DNA of 64,000 nt from positions 1 through 64,000 of the forward strand of contig CAJNOL010000551.1 of NCBI GenBank assembly GCA_905250125.1, in the 5' to 3' direction. Within the stretch, counting starts at the first letter, position 1, and each line of letters opens with the position of its first letter. The notes under the pieces are model-generated. The model did not search any database. It was not told where the DNA came from and worked only from the letters and a program-made list of their open reading frames with translations. Shown one piece after another: positions 60,331 to 64,000 of the stretch. Made by a program: the position numbers and the translations under genes. This DNA is from Rotaria sordida. Its lineage: Eukaryota > Rotifera > Eurotatoria > Philodinida > Philodinidae.

Positions 60331-61850
60331 TGAGAGACAAAAGTCAACGAATATTTTTCAATGTTTTTAAGAAATCACGATAACTTCGTATAACAAAAGA
60401 AATTAAAATTATAGAATTTTCTAAATACAGTGAGCATAAATATATAAAAATCGTTTATAAATGGACGATCAAATTCACAATCTGTCCTTGAAGTACAGTT
60501 TTTGAGAAGATTTTGTTTCGTTATTCACTAGTATAATTCTACATAGAGGTGTAAAGTAAACGATTAAATCTAAGAAATATTATTTTCTTCCATTATATCT
60601 CTCTTTTCAGTTAGTAGTTACTTTCGTTCTTTCTCAATCTAGTTGATAATCGAATAAAGAAAAATTCTTATTTTTCTATTACAGTATTACAAGTTAAAAC
60701 AACATATCTTTTTATTATTAATCATCATTATTATCGCATTGTTTTAGTTTAGAATATTCTCTTCTTTCGTGGTCTAGAATCTTTTCTTTTTCATTTTTGG
60801 ATTTTTGTGGCTGTTGTATAGTTTGGAGTAGCATTTGTCTATTGAGTACATAGCGAAAATTGTATATTAGTGTACGTTTTCCTCAAACCAACTTTTCATG
60901 GGAAAAAAGTGCAAAATCGCCTTTGTTTCTTCAATCTAGTATTTTCGATCGAACTGAAACTTTTTTCCACATATATCATAGATTGTTTTGGATGGACACT
61001 TTCTTTTATATTGTTTTGCTGATTTTCGGTAGCTCTTACGAAAAAGTTCTATTAAAAAAACCATGCGTTTTTTAGGGTGCCACCGATACTTTGGCTTTTG
61101 TATTCGAGAGACAAAAAATAAAAAGATACTTATCACAAGCAGTGTCTAACACCTGTATGAAACTTTCAGCTCGATGAAACACAGCATCTCGGAGAAGCAG
61201 GACAAGAGAAACATTGTGATCTCAGTATCTCATAGAAGACAGCATCCGAAAACTTTCAGTCTTCGACAACTTTTGCTCTACTTGTTAAGATCTATCTGTT
61301 TTGAAAATTTCAAATTTTTCTGATGTACCATTCTACAGAAGCCCCGGGAAAGAACGCGATATTCTTAATAAGAATGTATTTAATAATTCATTGGTGATTT
61401 ATCATAGGATTTGAAAGATTCTGATTGTGCTTACACATACGAATTATTACCACAATAAATGAGTCTTTCAACTATTTGGAAATGAAAGTTATTATATTTG
61501 TTCTAAATTATAATTTGAAAGAGAGAGAATCAATTCTCTAACATATTCTTCGTTAATTTAAAAATGATCTATCTTTCAAATCATTTTCTTATAAAATAAA
61601 TTATCATCATATGAAAATAAAACAAAGTATTCTTATTATTTATAGCATATGTAAGATTTATTTTAGGAGAAAAAAAAGATGTTTATGTATGCATTTTTAA
61701 GATAAAGTGTGCGAAAAAGAAAAAAAAAAGCTAAAGTAAAATAAAATAAAATAAAATAAAATAAAATAAAATAAAGTAAAAGAAATGCTAGTTTAACTAT
61801 TTAGTCTCTCTCAAAACTTATACCATAAAAAACCAAAATAAATAAATGTA
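60331..61850. other. Intergenic region between two minus-strand genes
   Basis: No gene found. A 71-codon frame at 60860 and its antisense partner have no support. A pentanucleotide repeat lies at the right end. Confidence 0.5.
61735..61780. repeat. AAAAT pentanucleotide microsatellite
   Basis: About eight perfect tandem AAAAT units, just 3' of the P450 gene. Confidence 0.95.
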
Positions 61851-62983
61851 TCAATTTGCACTAAAAGATGTAGCTTTAAGTGAATACTTTGGTGGGATAT
61901 TAGCTAAGCCAAATGTACCTCCAATTGGATCAGGTATAGGACCAATTTTTTCAAAATCATTATGATATAAAAGTACACCAAGAATACCTGTTAATAAATT
62001 AAATAAATATTTTTCAGCAACACATGCACGTGGACCTAAACCAAATGGTAAGTAAGAATGAGTTGGTATTGATGATAAATTATCTCCAATCCATCGTTTT
62101 ATATCAAATTTTGTAGCTTGTTTCCATGCAATTGAATGATGTAAAGCAAGAATATTAGCACCAAATTGAGTACGTTTTTGTATATGATAAGTGCGCCATT
62201 TAAAATCTTCTAATGTTGAATGAACAACAACAGGTACAACAGGTGATAAACGTAAAACTTCTTTAATAAATGCTTGTGTATAAATAAGAGATTCAGTTGA
62301 TGTTAATTCAAATTTTGAATAATTTTTTTCTCGAACTTCTCGTCGACATAAATCAGCTTCTTCAGGATATTGAACAACATAAAGTAAAAACCATGATAAT
62401 GCACCTTTAAGCATTTCACTTCCATGCATAATTATATCAAGTATACAAGCAGATATATCATCATCATCTAAACGTGGTGATGATTCATCAATACAATTTA
62501 ATATTGAATCAAGAAAATCATTAGATGTTTCAGTTGTTGATGTTACTCTTTGTTCATTATTACTATGAATATTTGATTCTTCACGTCGACGTTTGATCCA
62601 TGTTTTTATATAATCTAAAACATTTTCATTAATATCTAATGTTTCAGATAAACCAGTTAATTTTGAAAGAACCGTTTTAGCAGATTTTTGAAATGTATCT
62701 TCATGAATAGCTTTGGAAATTTTATATAAATTTTGTTCAAATAATTCAAAGATTTTGTCATTCTTTGATATTGAAACTGATGAACATGAAAGTGATGTAA
62801 GAAGACGAACAGCAAAATAAAATGTTGTACGACGAACATCAAACTGTTTTGAAAGACGTAAATTTTGTAATTGTTCTTGTACCATTACATCAAGATGTTT
62901 ATTAACAAGATTATTATCAATATAATTTACAAGTGCTTTATGAATTATTCGTGCATTATGATCGTGATGACGAAATACAATAC
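61851..62983 (-). CDS. Cytochrome P450, last exon only
   Basis: The terminal exon of a haem-thiolate monooxygenase on the minus strand, about 376 residues from a splice acceptor (CTATTAG before 62983) to TGA 61853-61851. It shows the K-helix ExxR as KEVLR (near 62255), a meander segment with KFDIKRWIGDN (near 62105) and the haem-binding loop PFGLGPRACVAE with the axial Cys (near 62030). The I-helix region reads DIIMHGSEMLKGALSWF and lacks the usual AGxxT form, which is odd but seen in divergent families. GIVFRHHDHNARI opens the exon. The preceding exon must end in phase 1. No matching exon was found before the window edge, so the N-terminal half is missing here or lost. The overall shape recalls mitochondrial-clan P450s, but the family is not assigned. 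Confidence 0.85.
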
Positions 62984-63084
62984 CTAATAGATATAATAAT
63001 AAATTTTGGCAATCGGTTTATGAATATCATTCAACTAGACTCGAATAAGATTTTCATATTGGCAAATATCGTTGAAAATTGAAA

Positions 63085-63448
63085 CCTTCTCCGCAATAAA
63101 AGATTGCGGATCTTCTATTGTGTCCCATTTATTTCAATAAGTTTTAATTAAAAGGATTTTTCAGAAAATTAAAACAATTTTGAGGACTCGAGAAGATATT
63201 TTTTAGATCTTGAAAAGTTTAGAAATAATGCTGATCTCAGTCTTTTAAGGTTTGCAGCTTAAATCCTTGAAAACTCGGCATATTTTTATGTAAATATACT
63301 AATTAAACTGCTAATTTTTTGAGAAGCTAAATAATTAAGGAACAGGACGAGGTACATTATTACTCCAGGCACATCGTTCCTTCAAGAGAACTCCTCTATC
63401 ATCGGAGATCTTCTAATATAGGAGGATTTTCTATTGCGGAGAGAAGTT
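63085..63448. mobile_element. Possible foldback element in the P450 intron
   Basis: CCTTCTCCGCAATAAAAGAT on the left faces CTTCTCTCCGCAATAGAAAA on the reversed right side. Convincing match covers only about 20-40 bp at the ends, with weaker similarity inward. Confidence 0.4.
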
Positions 63449-63452
63449 AAGT

Positions 63453-63628
63453 ATATATTTAAATAGGAATGCACCAATTCCTAGAACATGAAGGTCTTGC
63501 TGTAACTCACATCTGCATCTTCATGTTTGATATAAAAAATTCACAGGAACTGTATTCTTTATAAGAAAAAATATGCTATCTTTGATATCATGCTCTAAGA
63601 ATTGGTGCATCCCCATGTTCAAATACAT
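63453..63628. mobile_element. Short palindromic element, about 175 bp
   Basis: The left arm TAGGAATGCACCAATTCCTA followed by GAACATGA is mirrored by the reversed right arm GGGGATGCACCAATTCTTA followed by GAGCATGA. Arms are about 40 bp and the element is non-coding. It resembles a MITE in size. Confidence 0.6.
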
Positions 63629-63629
63629 A

Positions 63630-64000
63630 GATAATCTTTGTGATAGTATTGAACTAATTATAGAAATTTTTCTATTTCATCATTAATATAAATGAAGATA
63701 TATTAAAACCGAGAAATATATGATAACTATGTTAATTTGTTTTGAATTTTACATATGTAAAAATACTTACAGCTGATAGACTTTTTTTAAGTGCATGATT
63801 TATGAGTCACAGAACCTCTGTAGAAATTGTAAAACAAATATTTGTCGATAGCAAATGAGTTTTAGGATAACGAGTAGAACACATTTCTCAATAGTTTGAC
63901 ATCATTGTATTCTAATAAAATGTCTTCTTCTCATATATGTCCCGAGATCGCCATAGATGAAGTCACGGATCAATGACTTAGGTACTCGATTAGAAGATTT
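63630..64000. other. Window end, no gene assigned
   Basis: A minus-strand donor-like GTAAGTATTT lies at 63761-63770, but the sequence before it does not join in the phase needed by the P450 exon. I therefore do not call an exon. Confidence 0.4.

Noticed and set aside
63761-63850. Upstream P450 exon ending at a good-looking donor
   Set aside because: The phase does not match the known exon and the frame that would fit contains a stop, so I do not call it.

Overview
The window is A+T-rich nuclear DNA of an animal. Genes are split by many short GT-AG introns (mostly 50-110 nt) and encode clearly metazoan proteins: a titin-class muscle protein, a cordon-bleu actin nucleator, a class B GPCR, a UPF0598/C8orf82 homologue and a cytochrome P450. 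Compact genes, tiny introns and varied DNA transposons suggest a small invertebrate. A bdelloid rotifer such as Rotaria or Adineta is my best guess, but nothing in the sequence proves it.

Layout. 1-22082 (+): 25 exons of a giant gene whose 5' end lies outside the window. It has spectrin-like coiled coils, six Ig domains, about 1,400 residues of degenerate EHSTTVVK/SSTxLxANI repeats, then a seventh Ig domain. 22083-35200: no host gene recognised, but several DNA transposons: an 8-bp-TSD hAT-like element, a 53-bp micro-element, a decayed Ginger-type element inside a 3.7-kb foldback, and a foldback with tandem repeats. 35239-35550 (-): a three-exon gene of 68 codons. 39202-41075: a foldback that truncates a Tc1/IS630-like transposase. 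44222-45621 (+): a decayed, intron-bearing aspartate aminotransferase pseudogene. 47692-52905 (+): cordon-bleu, nine exons. 53802-56078 (+): class B GPCR. 58965-59744 (-): C8orf82 homologue. 61851-62983 (-): last exon of a cytochrome P450.

The most striking feature is the number of long foldback (palindromic) elements, at least a dozen, from about 150 bp to 3.7 kb. Three intronic copies of 617-626 bp share CGAGGG-type ends and 3-bp target duplications (TTA, TCA), and two other elements share related ends. They sit in four of the five long introns of the giant gene and account for much of the intron length variation. Host genes here look functionally unrelated to one another; no operon or pathway cluster is visible.
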